Shown one piece after another: positions 7,275 through 16,090 of a stretch of 64,000 nt of DNA. The notes beneath the pieces are model-generated. The model worked only from the letters and a program-made list of their open reading frames with translations, searched no databases and was not told the DNA's origin. Location of the stretch: the NCBI GenBank assembly GCA_016708125.1, contig JADJGF010000001.1, positions 2,626,001 through 2,690,000 of the forward strand, in the 5' to 3' direction. Source of the DNA: Ignavibacteriota bacterium. GTDB taxonomy: Bacteria > Bacteroidota > Ignavibacteria > Ignavibacteriales > Melioribacteraceae. The position numbers and the translations under genes are program-made. Numbering within the stretch: the first letter of the stretch is position 1; the number at the start of each line of letters is the position of its first letter.

Positions 7275-7288
7275 CAAAAAAAAGGAGA
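7269..7288 (+). promoter_or_regulatory. Hairpin masking the amidoligase ribosome site
   Basis: TCTCCT (7269-7274) can pair with AGGAGA (7283-7288), which is the ribosome site 9 nt before the ATG at 7297. The same TCTCCT belongs to the right arm of the flanking inverted repeat and could pair instead with AGGAGA at 6882 if the transcript is continuous. That would be a switch between closed and open translation. Confidence 0.5.
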
Positions 7289-7296
7289 CCAGAACA

Positions 7297-8514
7297 ATGC
7301 AGCACCAAATCCAAGAACAAATTTGCCAGTGTAATGACGGCAAATACAGACTAAAATCCAACTGCACCGAATTTAACGATGAATGGTATGAAACAGAATA
7401 CCTAAACGAACAAACAATAATCTTTAACCATGAAAGATTTTGGATAGATGATTGTATCTACTCAGAATACTTAAACAAATACTTACCCGAAGATGAATTT
7501 TACGACTCTCACTACTATTGTACTGGATGTGATAGATACTATCACCAAAATGAAGAAAGTGAACACGTATACAGCGGAACAAGTTATTGCAGTGAATGTT
7601 ACTATCAAAATCACACATACTGTCATAATTGCCAAGAACCAATAACCAACGATGAATCATATTATTCAGAAATCACAAACAACGATTATTGCGATAACTG
7701 CTACCACGATTTACACAGCTACTGCGAAAACTGCGGAGAAGATTACTGGAGTGACGACGGCTGTGACTGCGGAGTATCAATACATAATTACTCATACAAA
7801 CCAAACCCAATATTCTTCAATAACTCAAAAGAGAAAAGCAAATATTACATAGGTGTAGAACTTGAAACAGAATCCAAAGGAAACGACAGGCAAAAATGTG
7901 CACAAGAAGTATGTGATATTTCTGAACTATTCTACTTAAAAAACGACAGCAGTATTGATGACGGATTTGAAATAGTAACACACCCATTCAGTTTTGAATG
8001 GTTCAAAGAACATAAAAACATATTCAAAAGTCTACTGGAAACCCTCAGAAGTAATGGATATAGATCATATAACACAACCACTTGCGGAATACACATCCAC
8101 ATATCCAAAAAATATTTATCCGGACTGGACTTAGCTAAACTGCATTTATTCTTCTGCCAAAATGAAGGATTTATAAAAACAATATCTCAAAGAAATCCAA
8201 ACAACCTTGACCAATGGGGCAAGATAAAAAAAGATAAAAAAGCAATTTATGACCAAAGTAAAAAAAAGGGAGGAAGCGAAAGATACACCGCAATAAACCT
8301 TCAAAACCAACACACAATAGAATTTAGAATATTCAGAGGAACACTAAACGACTATTCATACTTCAAAAATATTGAATTCATAGCTGCAATATGCTCCTAT
8401 GTGAAAACAACCTCACTACAACAACTAACATCAGAAACATTTTACAACTATGTAAAAAAAGACAAAAACTTCAAAAACCTAACAAAATTCATGGAGTCAA
8501 AAAAATGTGCATAA
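7297..8514 (+). CDS. Amidoligase (COOH-NH2 ligase, glutamine-synthetase fold) with N-terminal zinc ribbons
   Basis: 405 residues. The first ~165 carry repeated Cys-x2-Cys knuckles (YYCTGCDRYY, SYCSECYY, YCHNCQE, YCDNCYH, YCENCGE, DGCDCG), probably three or four zinc ribbons. The catalytic part starts at about 180 with IGVELETE (metal-binding Glu pair), then DDGFEIVTHPF, CGIHIHIS and NQHTIEFRIFRGTLN, the signature set of the Amidoligase_2 family. These enzymes are predicted to join amino groups to carboxylates in peptides or cell wall, using ATP. The stop overlaps the start of a glutamine amidotransferase gene by 10 nt; such pairs are known and suggest ammonia or an amidated product is supplied. 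Confidence 0.85.
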   Translation: MQHQIQEQICQCNDGKYRLKSNCTEFNDEWYETEYLNEQTIIFNHERFWIDDCIYSEYLNKYLPEDEFYDSHYYCTGCDRYYHQNEESEHVYSGTSYCSECYYQNHTYCHNCQEPITNDESYYSEITNNDYCDNCYHDLHSYCENCGEDYWSDDGCDCGVSIHNYSYKPNPIFFNNSKEKSKYYIGVELETESKGNDRQKCAQEVCDISELFYLKNDSSIDDGFEIVTHPFSFEWFKEHKNIFKSLLETLRSNGYRSYNTTTCGIHIHISKKYLSGLDLAKLHLFFCQNEGFIKTISQRNPNNLDQWGKIKKDKKAIYDQSKKKGGSERYTAINLQNQHTIEFRIFRGTLNDYSYFKNIEFIAAICSYVKTTSLQQLTSETFYNYVKKDKNFKNLTKFMESKKCA

Positions 8515-9206
8515 TAATATTAAACACAAAAGAACACTTAACAAAAGAACTGTTAAATGAATGCTGGCAAACCAACAGCGACGGAGCCGGAATAATGTAC
8601 GCAATAGATGGAAAAATAAACATCTTCAAAGAACTGAAAAATTTCAATACGTTTTATGAATATTACTCAACACTAAGAAAGGAATTTAAGAAAACAAAAA
8701 TTGCACTTCACTTCAGAATAGCAACATCCGGAAACATAGATCTTTATAATATTCATCCGTTTTATGTAAATGAAAATCTCGCATTCATGCACAACGGAAT
8801 AATAAACATACTGCTACAGAAAAAATCCAAAATTAGCGACACAATAGCATTCAACCAAAAAATACTAAAACAACTACCGCAAAACTTCCTAAACAACCAC
8901 GCATTAGTTGAACTTATTTCAAGGTACGCAGAAAGATCAAAACTACTATTTATGAACAACCACGGCAAATACTGGATAATAAACGAACACCTTGGACATT
9001 GGGACAAAAAAGGTAACTGGTACAGCAATTACAGTTACTGCGAACTGCCATTCCTAAAACAACAAAACATAACTTGGACACACGATCTACTCGACTACGA
9101 ATTTTGCCAATACTGCGGAATAGAATTACTTGAAGAAAGGGAAGTGGTAAATGAAACTTGCTACGGATGTATGCAAAAATTTGCAACTGAAATAGGGATA
9201 TTCTAA
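8505..9206 (+). CDS. Class II glutamine amidotransferase with C-terminal zinc ribbon
   Basis: 233 residues from the ATG at 8505; this start puts Cys at position 2 (MCIIILN), the N-terminal nucleophile of Ntn-hydrolase glutaminases, so an upstream in-frame start is unlikely. Further family marks are SDGAGIMYA, ALHFRIATSG (about 66-75), HPFYVNENLAFMHNG and ISDTIAF. A zinc ribbon, FCQYCG...CYGCMQK, closes the protein. It probably releases ammonia from glutamine for the adjoining amidoligase, whose gene it overlaps by 10 nt. The operon ends at the terminator at 9279. Confidence 0.85.
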   Translation: MCIIILNTKEHLTKELLNECWQTNSDGAGIMYAIDGKINIFKELKNFNTFYEYYSTLRKEFKKTKIALHFRIATSGNIDLYNIHPFYVNENLAFMHNGIINILLQKKSKISDTIAFNQKILKQLPQNFLNNHALVELISRYAERSKLLFMNNHGKYWIINEHLGHWDKKGNWYSNYSYCELPFLKQQNITWTHDLLDYEFCQYCGIELLEEREVVNETCYGCMQKFATEIGIF

Positions 9207-9278
9207 TATTTTTATTTAGGTTTCGTTAAAATGAGTTTATAAAAGTTAATCTAATTTTTTCAAACTAAGCCTACATTG

Positions 9279-9305
9279 AAACTACCGAGAAATACTCGGT
9301 AGTTT
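9279..9305 (+). terminator. Rho-independent terminator after the amidoligase operon
   Basis: A perfect 11-bp stem, AAACTACCGAG (9279-9289) / CTCGGTAGTTT (9295-9305), has loop AAATA and is followed by ATTTTAAATT. It closes the plus-strand operon. The stem is nearly symmetric and could also serve transcription from the right. Confidence 0.8.
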
Positions 9306-9775
9306 ATTTTAAATTGAGTTCATTTGATTTTAAAGAGTAGAGTAAAAATCCTTTCTAAATAGAATTGCCTTTTAAATTGAGACTGTAAAATAACTTGTAC
9401 AAATGTGATTTTAATAAATTAAAAATCATTAAATCTATTCTTAAAAATAAATGAAAAATCCAACTACCATAGTAATGTTGGAAAGAACAAATGTCCAACG
9501 TTGAAATGAGTCATTATTTTTGGTCAAAAAGTAAGTTTTTAAGAAAGGCTTGCCATCCTAAAAATGTTAGGATTTTAAGAAGATAAAAATAAAAAGGGAT
9601 TTTTGGGGATGATGGAGATGATCACTTCTTCCGAAATTTTTGAAAGAATGACTAAAAGAATTTTTTCATAATAAACAATTTAAAACTCTGTCATTTAATT
9701 ATTTTTAATATTTTAGTTGCTAACTTTAATTATTTTTCATATTTTTGAATTAACATTAATACTAAGGGTCATACT
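9306..9775. other. Intergenic region, 470 nt
   Basis: No gene seen. A short hairpin ATCCTAA-AAATG-TTAGGAT (9555-9573) followed by TTTAAG may be a weak terminator. The last ~100 nt are AT-rich and probably hold the promoter of the 9776 gene. The change from A-rich to balanced coding style falls here, so it may be an element boundary. Confidence 0.4.
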
Positions 9776-10357
9776 ATGACAAGAAATGAGTTAATAATAA
9801 GAATTCAAGAAGAAATCCCTCAAGAATTTATTTTACGGATGCTAAAAAGTATTCCATATTTGTGGGAAGAATCGTTTAATTCATGTCGTAGTGAACATAC
9901 GGATAAAACAGCCAAAGAATTATTTCCATATAAAAGAAGAGCATTAATTGAAGATTTTATGTATGAAGTTGGGAAAACAAATCCCGCCTTTAAGACAACT
10001 CAAATTGAAAATAGTGTTGGTAATTCAACTTTTTATGCACTTGAAACTGAAAGTTTTATAATTATACAATCAGTTGCAAATGGATGGAGTAATATACCAC
10101 GGAAAGCTTTGTTTCGAGAAGATCTTAGTCAAGGTAATTTATTTGAAGAATTTTTATACAGTTCTAAACTAGAAAAGAAAATTTGTTTAATTTTAACTCA
10201 TGGAGCTGAAAAACCATATTCCATTAGACCAGACTTCATTAAATTTTATATTGAGAATACTGGTTCAATATCATTAACTGATTTAATCATACCTCAACCT
10301 GAAATTATAATAAATGAAAAAACTGAATTAACTCTACCTAAATTAAAAGTTATTTAA
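9776..10357 (+). CDS. Hypothetical 193-aa protein, partner of the XRE-ImmA gene
   Basis: No family recognised. The product is soluble and mixed alpha/beta, with a charged N-terminal helix, then strands around ESFIIIQSVANGW (about residues 91-105) and KKICLILTHGAEKPYS (about 140-155). It lies 24 nt before the XRE/ImmA gene in one operon. In many genomes such metallopeptidase regulators are paired with a small partner forming a toxin-antitoxin or stress module. A toxin, antitoxin or sensor role is therefore possible but unproven. Confidence 0.6.
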   Translation: MTRNELIIRIQEEIPQEFILRMLKSIPYLWEESFNSCRSEHTDKTAKELFPYKRRALIEDFMYEVGKTNPAFKTTQIENSVGNSTFYALETESFIIIQSVANGWSNIPRKALFREDLSQGNLFEEFLYSSKLEKKICLILTHGAEKPYSIRPDFIKFYIENTGSISLTDLIIPQPEIIINEKTELTLPKLKVI

Positions 10358-10381
10358 AATATTAAATAAAGGAGTAGCGCT

Positions 10382-11584
10382 ATGAATGATATTAAATCAT
10401 TCAATCCAGAAAAATTAATCGAGGCGCGAGAGTTTAGAAAAATTACTAAAAATGAATTAAGTAAAAAAATCGACGTCTCAGTTCAATCACTTGTTGCATA
10501 TGAAAAAGGTAAAGCAATTCCATCTTTTGATAGCATGAAAAAGTTAGTTGAGGCTTTAAGATTTCCTTATCAATTTTTTTTCCAAAATTCTGTAAGTGAT
10601 AATGTTTCTAAAGTATTCTTTCGATCTTATGCTTCAGCAACTAAAAGTGAACGTAAAAGTCAGATATATAGAATAACTTGGCTTACTTCTGTTCTTTCCT
10701 TTATTGAAAAGTATTTCGAGTTAAATAATGCTAACATTCCAAGTGATTTTTATTCAAATCTTAGCTTTAAAGAAATTAAGGAAGAACAAATTGAATATTA
10801 TGCAAATAAACTCAGAATTTACTGGAAAATAGGACTTCAACCAGTAACAAATATGATAAATCTTTTAGAAAGTAATAGTATCATAGTTGCAAAAGGTAAT
10901 TCTGAATCTTCAAAAATTGATGCCTTTTCAAAGGTTGATCCTTTAACCAAAAATCCACTCGTTTTTTTAAGTTCATATAAAAATAATTATTATAGAACTA
11001 GATTTGATGCTGCACATGAATTAGGTCATATTATTCTTCACTCAAATCTTAGAAAAGAAGAATTAACAAATGAAAATTTAACTTACTTAGAAGATCAAGC
11101 AAATTATTTTGCAGGTGCATTTTTAATGCCAGCTGAGACATTTTCCAGAAATTTCTTTTATCCTTCTTTAGATGAATTTCTCAGATTAAAAAAATTTTCA
11201 GGTATGTCAGTAGCAGCATTAATAATGCGAGCTTCAAATCTTAATTTTATTTCAGAAGAAACAAAAACTAAATTATTTATGAATTATTCGAAGAGGAAAT
11301 GGCGAACAAATGGTGAACCTCTTGATAATACTATTTTGCCAGAAGAACCAAAGTTTTTATCTCTATGTATTAATGCATTATTAGAAAAGAAAATACTAAA
11401 AGTCGGTGATATAATTGAGCAATTAAATTTGCCATTAGATGAAATAGCCAACTTGATAAATTTTGATTTTGCTAACTATAAAGAAAAGGAAAATCCTTAC
11501 TTTATTGAAATCAAAATTAAAAAGAATGAAAATCAAAAAAGAAATTTGCAAATATTTGAATTAACGAAAAAAAAGGAAAATTAA
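10382..11584 (+). CDS. XRE-family regulator fused to ImmA/IrrE metallopeptidase
   Basis: 400 residues, ATG after GGAG. The N-terminal XRE helix-turn-helix (about 10-65) contains KNELSKKIDVSVQSLVAYEKG. The ImmA/IrrE (COG2856) zinc protease domain has RFDAAHELGHIILHS with the HExxH motif near residue 211 and a downstream DQANYFAGAFLMP segment with the third ligand region. These proteins sense DNA damage or phage and cleave a repressor, or act as antitoxins. The C-terminal ~100 residues are helical and unassigned. It follows a 193-aa partner gene and ends at a terminator. Confidence 0.9.
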   Translation: MNDIKSFNPEKLIEAREFRKITKNELSKKIDVSVQSLVAYEKGKAIPSFDSMKKLVEALRFPYQFFFQNSVSDNVSKVFFRSYASATKSERKSQIYRITWLTSVLSFIEKYFELNNANIPSDFYSNLSFKEIKEEQIEYYANKLRIYWKIGLQPVTNMINLLESNSIIVAKGNSESSKIDAFSKVDPLTKNPLVFLSSYKNNYYRTRFDAAHELGHIILHSNLRKEELTNENLTYLEDQANYFAGAFLMPAETFSRNFFYPSLDEFLRLKKFSGMSVAALIMRASNLNFISEETKTKLFMNYSKRKWRTNGEPLDNTILPEEPKFLSLCINALLEKKILKVGDIIEQLNLPLDEIANLINFDFANYKEKENPYFIEIKIKKNENQKRNLQIFELTKKKEN

Positions 11585-11623
11585 TATTGAGTTTAGTAAT
11601 TAATTATTTAATTTCTATCAATA

Positions 11624-11659
11624 AAAAAGCCAAATTAGTTGACGCTAATCTGGCTTTTT
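11624..11659 (+). terminator. Rho-independent terminator after the XRE-ImmA operon
   Basis: AAAAAGCCAAATTAG (11624-11638) and CTAATCTGGCTTTTT (11645-11659) form a 15-bp stem with one mismatch, a 6-nt loop and a U-run. The A-run on the left makes it potentially bidirectional. Confidence 0.85.
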
Positions 11660-11796
11660 AAACAAAAATTCCACACAATTAAATAATAAGACTTGCAGTG
11701 TGGTAGCGGGTGAAACTATTTAAATTGATTATTTAAAATACATTTCATCCCTAAAAAAAGCAAGTCCATTTTTCTTACTTTATGAGGATCTATAAA

Positions 11797-11937
11797 ATGG
11801 ATACCCCAAATGAGAAGAACACCGATGGACTAGTCAAAGTAGTTACTACAAAGATTAGAACTCGTAATGGCAAAATTATTTATGCAAAAGATTTCGGGCA
11901 TAAATGTTTTGTTTTTTACGCAAAATCCAAAGGTTAA
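11797..11937 (+). CDS. 46-aa basic protein
   Basis: Runs from ATG at 11797 to TAA at 11935. After a polar start the core reads VTTKIRTRNGKIIYAKDFGH, then a Cys/Phe-rich end KCFVFYAKSKG. It is strongly basic and probably a small beta protein; I believe similar short proteins with the TRNGKIIYAKDYG pattern are common in Ignavibacteria, but this is from memory. It is followed at once by a clean terminator, which supports a real transcript. Function unknown. Confidence 0.55.
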   Translation: MDTPNEKNTDGLVKVVTTKIRTRNGKIIYAKDFGHKCFVFYAKSKG

Positions 11938-11942
11938 TATCT

Positions 11943-11964
11943 GACCAGCTTCGGCTGGTCTTTT
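11943..11964 (+). terminator. Rho-independent terminator after the 46-aa gene
   Basis: GACCAGC (11943-11949), tetraloop TTCG, GCTGGTC (11954-11960), then TTTT. A GC-rich stem in AT-rich DNA with a stable UUCG loop is unambiguous. Confidence 0.9.
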
Positions 11965-12011
11965 AATTTGAATAAATATTAAAAAATTAAAATAAATATT
12001 TTTTATTATAA

Positions 12012-12425
12012 ATGTTTGATATTTTCTTGTTCATGAATTCTAAAAAAATTCGACTAATTAACATTTCTATTCTTCTTATAACATTACTTCTAATTTTTAT
12101 TTCTGATACACTACTATTATTTCGCTTCGGATTGCCAATTGGGGAATGGGATCACGAACTACATTATAAGCACAGAAATAATATCTCTACTTTTTGGGAA
12201 AATGAAAATTCAAAACCACTCACAACAAACAGTCATGGTTTTCATGATGACGAATTCCCATTAAAAAAGAAAAAGAGAGAATTAAGAATATTGAATTTAG
12301 GGGATTCCATTACAATGGGACTTCATGTAAATAAAGATTCAACTTATTCTGCTTACATGGAAAAAATTCTAAAATTTTCTTTAAATTTCACTTATCACAA
12401 AAAAATCTATATAAAACAAAACTAA
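12012..12425 (+). pseudogene. Truncated SGNH/GDSL-type hydrolase (N-terminal fragment)
   Basis: 137 residues; the ATG at 12033 is an alternative start. There is an N-terminal membrane anchor (about 12-32), then NSHGFHDDEFP and NLGDSITMGLHV, which is block I of SGNH hydrolases with the catalytic Ser. The frame then degenerates and stops about 25 residues later, so the Gly, Asn and His blocks (normally ~200 more residues) are missing. The end lies 38 nt from the convergent type IIG gene, so insertion of that restriction module may have removed the rest. Confidence 0.7.
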
Positions 12426-12463
12426 AAGTTTAAGATAATTACTATAGCATTAAATTTGTAATC

Positions 12464-15400
12464 TTAACTCATCACCAAATCTCTATAAACAGCTAAGTGA
12501 CTTGCCGAACTTCTAAGAGATTTTAATACGCTTTTTATTTGACTGCTATAATTTTTGAAATCGCTGGAAAGGATTGTATATATTTTTTCACATTCTTCTG
12601 AATTTGAAGGCAGCATTATTTTTTGTCCTTTTATTTCTAAACTATCATAAAAGAATTTGAAAAGTTTTAATTGTCCATTACTGCTTAGGCTTACTGTAAT
12701 TTTCTTATTCCCTTGTGTAAAAATTACATTGTAGGTATTAAATAAGTTTGAATCACCGGTTTTTGCAGTTTGGGGAAATTTTGCCGGAAGATTGGGAATA
12801 TTAAAATCTTCTAAAGTTACATTTTCTGTTAATGAAAAATATGAATGTATTTCCGGAAAACGTTCTTGAATTAATTTAACCGAGGTTTGATAATCCGGTT
12901 TTTGTTTTGTTTTAGAAGTTGTTACTGAACTTGCTTTTTCATTTCTTTTGATTCTTTGTTCACTTGCTTCTTTATAAAATTTATCTAAGTCTTTTTCATT
13001 TAATCCAATTATGTCGAATAATATTTTATCTAATTTTCTTCTATCTACTTTTTTGATTTCTTCATAAATAGTTTCTTGTGGTCTATTTTTTAATGAATTA
13101 TAAATTTTTATTAATTCAACTTTAAATGGAACTAAATATTTTGGATCAATAATCAAATTCTTTTCAACAACAATTACATCAATATCTGTTAACCCTTCTC
13201 CCATTTGACGAGCAAAAAGTTCAAGGAAATATCTGAAAAGTGTGCTGTTCATCAAAAGAAAAATAATATTACTTTCTTCTTCGTATTCAGTTTTTATACA
13301 AACGTTGTAATTAACTTTATCACAAAAAACTTTAGAAATCCTATTGTCAATCAATCCATATTTTTCATGAATTTTTGAAGGGAAAATAAAATCGCCAATT
13401 ACTAAATCTTCACCAAGATTAAACCAATCTCTTTCGTGATTTTTAACTGTGGAAATTCTTTGAACATTTGTTGGTCGCTGATGTAAATTAAATTGTTTTT
13501 CGGCAATATTTACATAATCTGCAATTTTTATTTTATTCTTTTTAAGTTCTGCCAAAGTATAATTGCAAACCAGAACATGATATTTTAAATTGCTTTTGTC
13601 TACATCAAGATTATTTGCCTCTTTTTGAGTTTTAAATATTGGTTTGAAAAATCTTCTTTCTAGTAAATGATGATTATTTGTAAGCTCACTAAAATACCAT
13701 CCTAATTTTTCCCAATTTATTTTACTTTTTCTTTTCTCAAATCCAAAATGAAGTTTAAATTCATCATCAGAAAGTTTACTAACTTTTTCAGTTTCATCAA
13801 TAACATAAAAGAATTCATTCGCTCCAGATTTAATACCATATTTAACATCAACAATTTTACTTAAAGGAATTAATTTATCTCCGGCGGCTTCAATTATTTT
13901 ATTATAAATTTCCGGCGAACGAAGATATTTTGCTCCCCAATTTCCGTTGTAATATTTTTCTTCAATAGTACTTTCTTCTTTTAACTCCTTTTGTATTTTT
14001 GTAATAATTAAGTAATCATCATTTTTGGTTGTCTTTTTTGTTTTCTCAATATTAGTTACAAATTTGTTAATATTTTCAAATCGATTTACATCGTCGCTTT
14101 TCCCTATAAGTTCTTTATAATCTTTATAAATTCTTACAAACTTTACAACATTATTTTCTCTTAAATCTGCATCCAAACATTTTTCAACAATTAAGATTAC
14201 CGTATTGATTGATGCGGTTTCAAAACTTCTTACTTTTTGATTATCTATAATTGCAATTATTTTGAAATGATCTAAAAGAAATTCTTGTAATCCGGTTCCG
14301 AAAGCAACATCAAGCCAACTGCTAGAAATAACGTAACCTAACTTTCCACCAACTTTAAGAAATGAAGCTGTGTGCATTAGATAATAAACATACAAATCAC
14401 TTTGCTGATTTATCTTTCTGATTTTGTGTTCCTTTTTTGCGAGATCAGTCCACGTTTCTTTATCTTCAATTAATTCTTGTCGTATATAAGGCGGATTGCC
14501 AACGCACGCATCAAATTCCGGTATTTTTACTTTATTGTATTTTTCTTTTGTTTCTTTAACATCAAATAAATTTGACTTATTCTGAAAAATTAAATTCTGA
14601 AATGAGTTTTGCTTAATATCCGAAAAATCTTTTGTAATAATTGCCGGATAGTTATGAAGTTCTTTAATATCCAAAAGAGAAAGATTCATGCTTGCTAAAA
14701 GTACCGGGAATGGCGCAATATCAATTCCCCAAAGTCTTTCAAGTAAATGAATGTGTTTTACATTTGGATCGAAATATTTCATTAGTGCATAAGCACGAAC
14801 CAAAAAAGTTCCGGCACCGCATCCGCTATCCATTACAGTTTTTGTGTTTTTATTTATGCAGAAAGCATTAACAATATCAACTTCATTTGTACTTGTAAAA
14901 TGCTGACCACGATCATGTTGTTCTTGGTTATCAATAAGTGTATTATAAATTGAACCAATTATATCAAGGCTTAGATCATGAAATTCAAGATTTTTAATTT
15001 GCTCAACATTAGATTTTAATTCCGGCAAATATTTTTTTGGATAAGTAAATTCATCCAACACAGATTGTTTGAATATTGATTCATAATCATGAACCAAAAC
15101 ATCATTAAATCTTTCTCTCAATAATTTATTTAATAATTCTTTGTCTTCCGGAATTGTAAGAGTTTTAAGGTTCAGTTCGGGAACATCACGCTGAAGATAA
15201 GAATAAAAAATGATTTTCAAATACAGTAAATAATTCGCCAGTTGTGATAAATTGTAAATATCATCATCATGGAAATTTATTGTTACATGAAAAATATCTT
15301 GCGATTGTAAGTATTCTCTAATTTTCTTTTTAAGATTATTATCTTCCTTTATTCTTGGAATCATCTCATCACTCATTTGAGCAGAAGCTTCCAAAATGTA

Positions 15401-15934
15401 TGAAGATAATTTATTGATAAATTGCTTATCAATAGAATCCCAATGAATTTCTTGAATGTTATGAACTAAATTGCTTAAATCAGTTAAAAAGGATTTAATA
15501 ATAGGCTGTAATTGTGTTAAATAAGTTTGAGAAATTACATCATTATCATTTCTAACATTTGGCAAATAATAAAGCTTAATTTTACGTTCAAGAATTGTTG
15601 TGTTTGGTTTGAAAGTTTTAAATAAAACCAACTGACGAGGTGTTCCGGTAACGCAATATTCAATGCCATTATTAAGTGCTTTTGTCATTGCATCTTTTAC
15701 AAGAATTTCATCTGTCGCATCCCAGCTTGAATTTTTAAGTTCAATAAAAACTTTTTTAGAAGAATCTACCGAAGAATTAATAATTGTATCACTGAAACGA
15801 TTTTCACCAATTCCAACGTTTTGTTCTTGATTAGCAGAAGTAAATTTTAGCTCTGGATTTTCTTTAAATATTTGATTGAAAGTTGTAAGTAAAACACCTT
15901 GAAAAGTTCTTTCATTAGCTTTGTAGTTGGACAT
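12464..15934 (-). CDS. Type IIG restriction-modification enzyme (fused endonuclease and N6-adenine methyltransferase)
   Basis: 1156 residues. A nuclease-like N terminus shows RFSDTII then VFIELKNSSWD, a D...ExK pattern (Asp49, Glu65, Lys67). The methyltransferase part has TVMDSGCGAGTFLVRA (SAM-binding motif I) and FDACVGNPPYIRQ (catalytic NPPY, near residue 480). The C-terminal third, with several coiled segments, probably recognises DNA. Such single-chain enzymes cut and methylate and need no separate subunit. It stands between a truncated hydrolase and the AbiE pair, typical defence-island company. Its left neighbour appears damaged, which suggests recent arrival. Confidence 0.9.
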   Translation of the reverse strand: MSNYKANERTFQGVLLTTFNQIFKENPELKFTSANQEQNVGIGENRFSDTIINSSVDSSKKVFIELKNSSWDATDEILVKDAMTKALNNGIEYCVTGTPRQLVLFKTFKPNTTILERKIKLYYLPNVRNDNDVISQTYLTQLQPIIKSFLTDLSNLVHNIQEIHWDSIDKQFINKLSSYILEASAQMSDEMIPRIKEDNNLKKKIREYLQSQDIFHVTINFHDDDIYNLSQLANYLLYLKIIFYSYLQRDVPELNLKTLTIPEDKELLNKLLRERFNDVLVHDYESIFKQSVLDEFTYPKKYLPELKSNVEQIKNLEFHDLSLDIIGSIYNTLIDNQEQHDRGQHFTSTNEVDIVNAFCINKNTKTVMDSGCGAGTFLVRAYALMKYFDPNVKHIHLLERLWGIDIAPFPVLLASMNLSLLDIKELHNYPAIITKDFSDIKQNSFQNLIFQNKSNLFDVKETKEKYNKVKIPEFDACVGNPPYIRQELIEDKETWTDLAKKEHKIRKINQQSDLYVYYLMHTASFLKVGGKLGYVISSSWLDVAFGTGLQEFLLDHFKIIAIIDNQKVRSFETASINTVILIVEKCLDADLRENNVVKFVRIYKDYKELIGKSDDVNRFENINKFVTNIEKTKKTTKNDDYLIITKIQKELKEESTIEEKYYNGNWGAKYLRSPEIYNKIIEAAGDKLIPLSKIVDVKYGIKSGANEFFYVIDETEKVSKLSDDEFKLHFGFEKRKSKINWEKLGWYFSELTNNHHLLERRFFKPIFKTQKEANNLDVDKSNLKYHVLVCNYTLAELKKNKIKIADYVNIAEKQFNLHQRPTNVQRISTVKNHERDWFNLGEDLVIGDFIFPSKIHEKYGLIDNRISKVFCDKVNYNVCIKTEYEEESNIIFLLMNSTLFRYFLELFARQMGEGLTDIDVIVVEKNLIIDPKYLVPFKVELIKIYNSLKNRPQETIYEEIKKVDRRKLDKILFDIIGLNEKDLDKFYKEASEQRIKRNEKASSVTTSKTKQKPDYQTSVKLIQERFPEIHSYFSLTENVTLEDFNIPNLPAKFPQTAKTGDSNLFNTYNVIFTQGNKKITVSLSSNGQLKLFKFFYDSLEIKGQKIMLPSNSEECEKIYTILSSDFKNYSSQIKSVLKSLRSSASHLAVYRDLVMS

Positions 15935-16031
15935 AAGTTTTGAATTATCATATATTGCTCAGAAAAATAAACAATTTCAGACTTTAATTAAATGATTTTT
16001 AATGAAAATATTATCTGAAAGAAAACAATTA

Positions 16032-16082
16032 TTGGTTCGATTTCAAGGCAATTTTATTATATTTGCCTTGTAATAGAACCAA
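16032..16082 (+). promoter_or_regulatory. abiE operator: Nested palindromic operator of the abiE operon
   Basis: The sequence is exactly symmetric in layout: TTGGTTC, 5 nt, CAAGGCAA, 11 nt, TTGCCTTG, 5 nt, GAACCAA. Both arm pairs are perfect complements. The 11-nt centre TTTTATTATAT resembles a -10 region. It lies 8 nt before the AbiEi start. AbiEi antitoxins are known to repress their own promoter through inverted repeats, so this is probably that site. Confidence 0.85.
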
Positions 16083-16090
16083 GGATAAAT

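Noticed and set aside
12426..12463. Weak inverted repeat AAGATAATTAC/GTAATCTT between the SGNH fragment and the restriction gene
   Set aside because: Short, AT-only apart from a few bases and without a T-run; not convincing as a terminator.
16034..16050. GGTTCGATTTC resembling a tRNA T-arm
   Set aside because: No anticodon arm or acceptor stem around it; it is part of the symmetric abiE operator.
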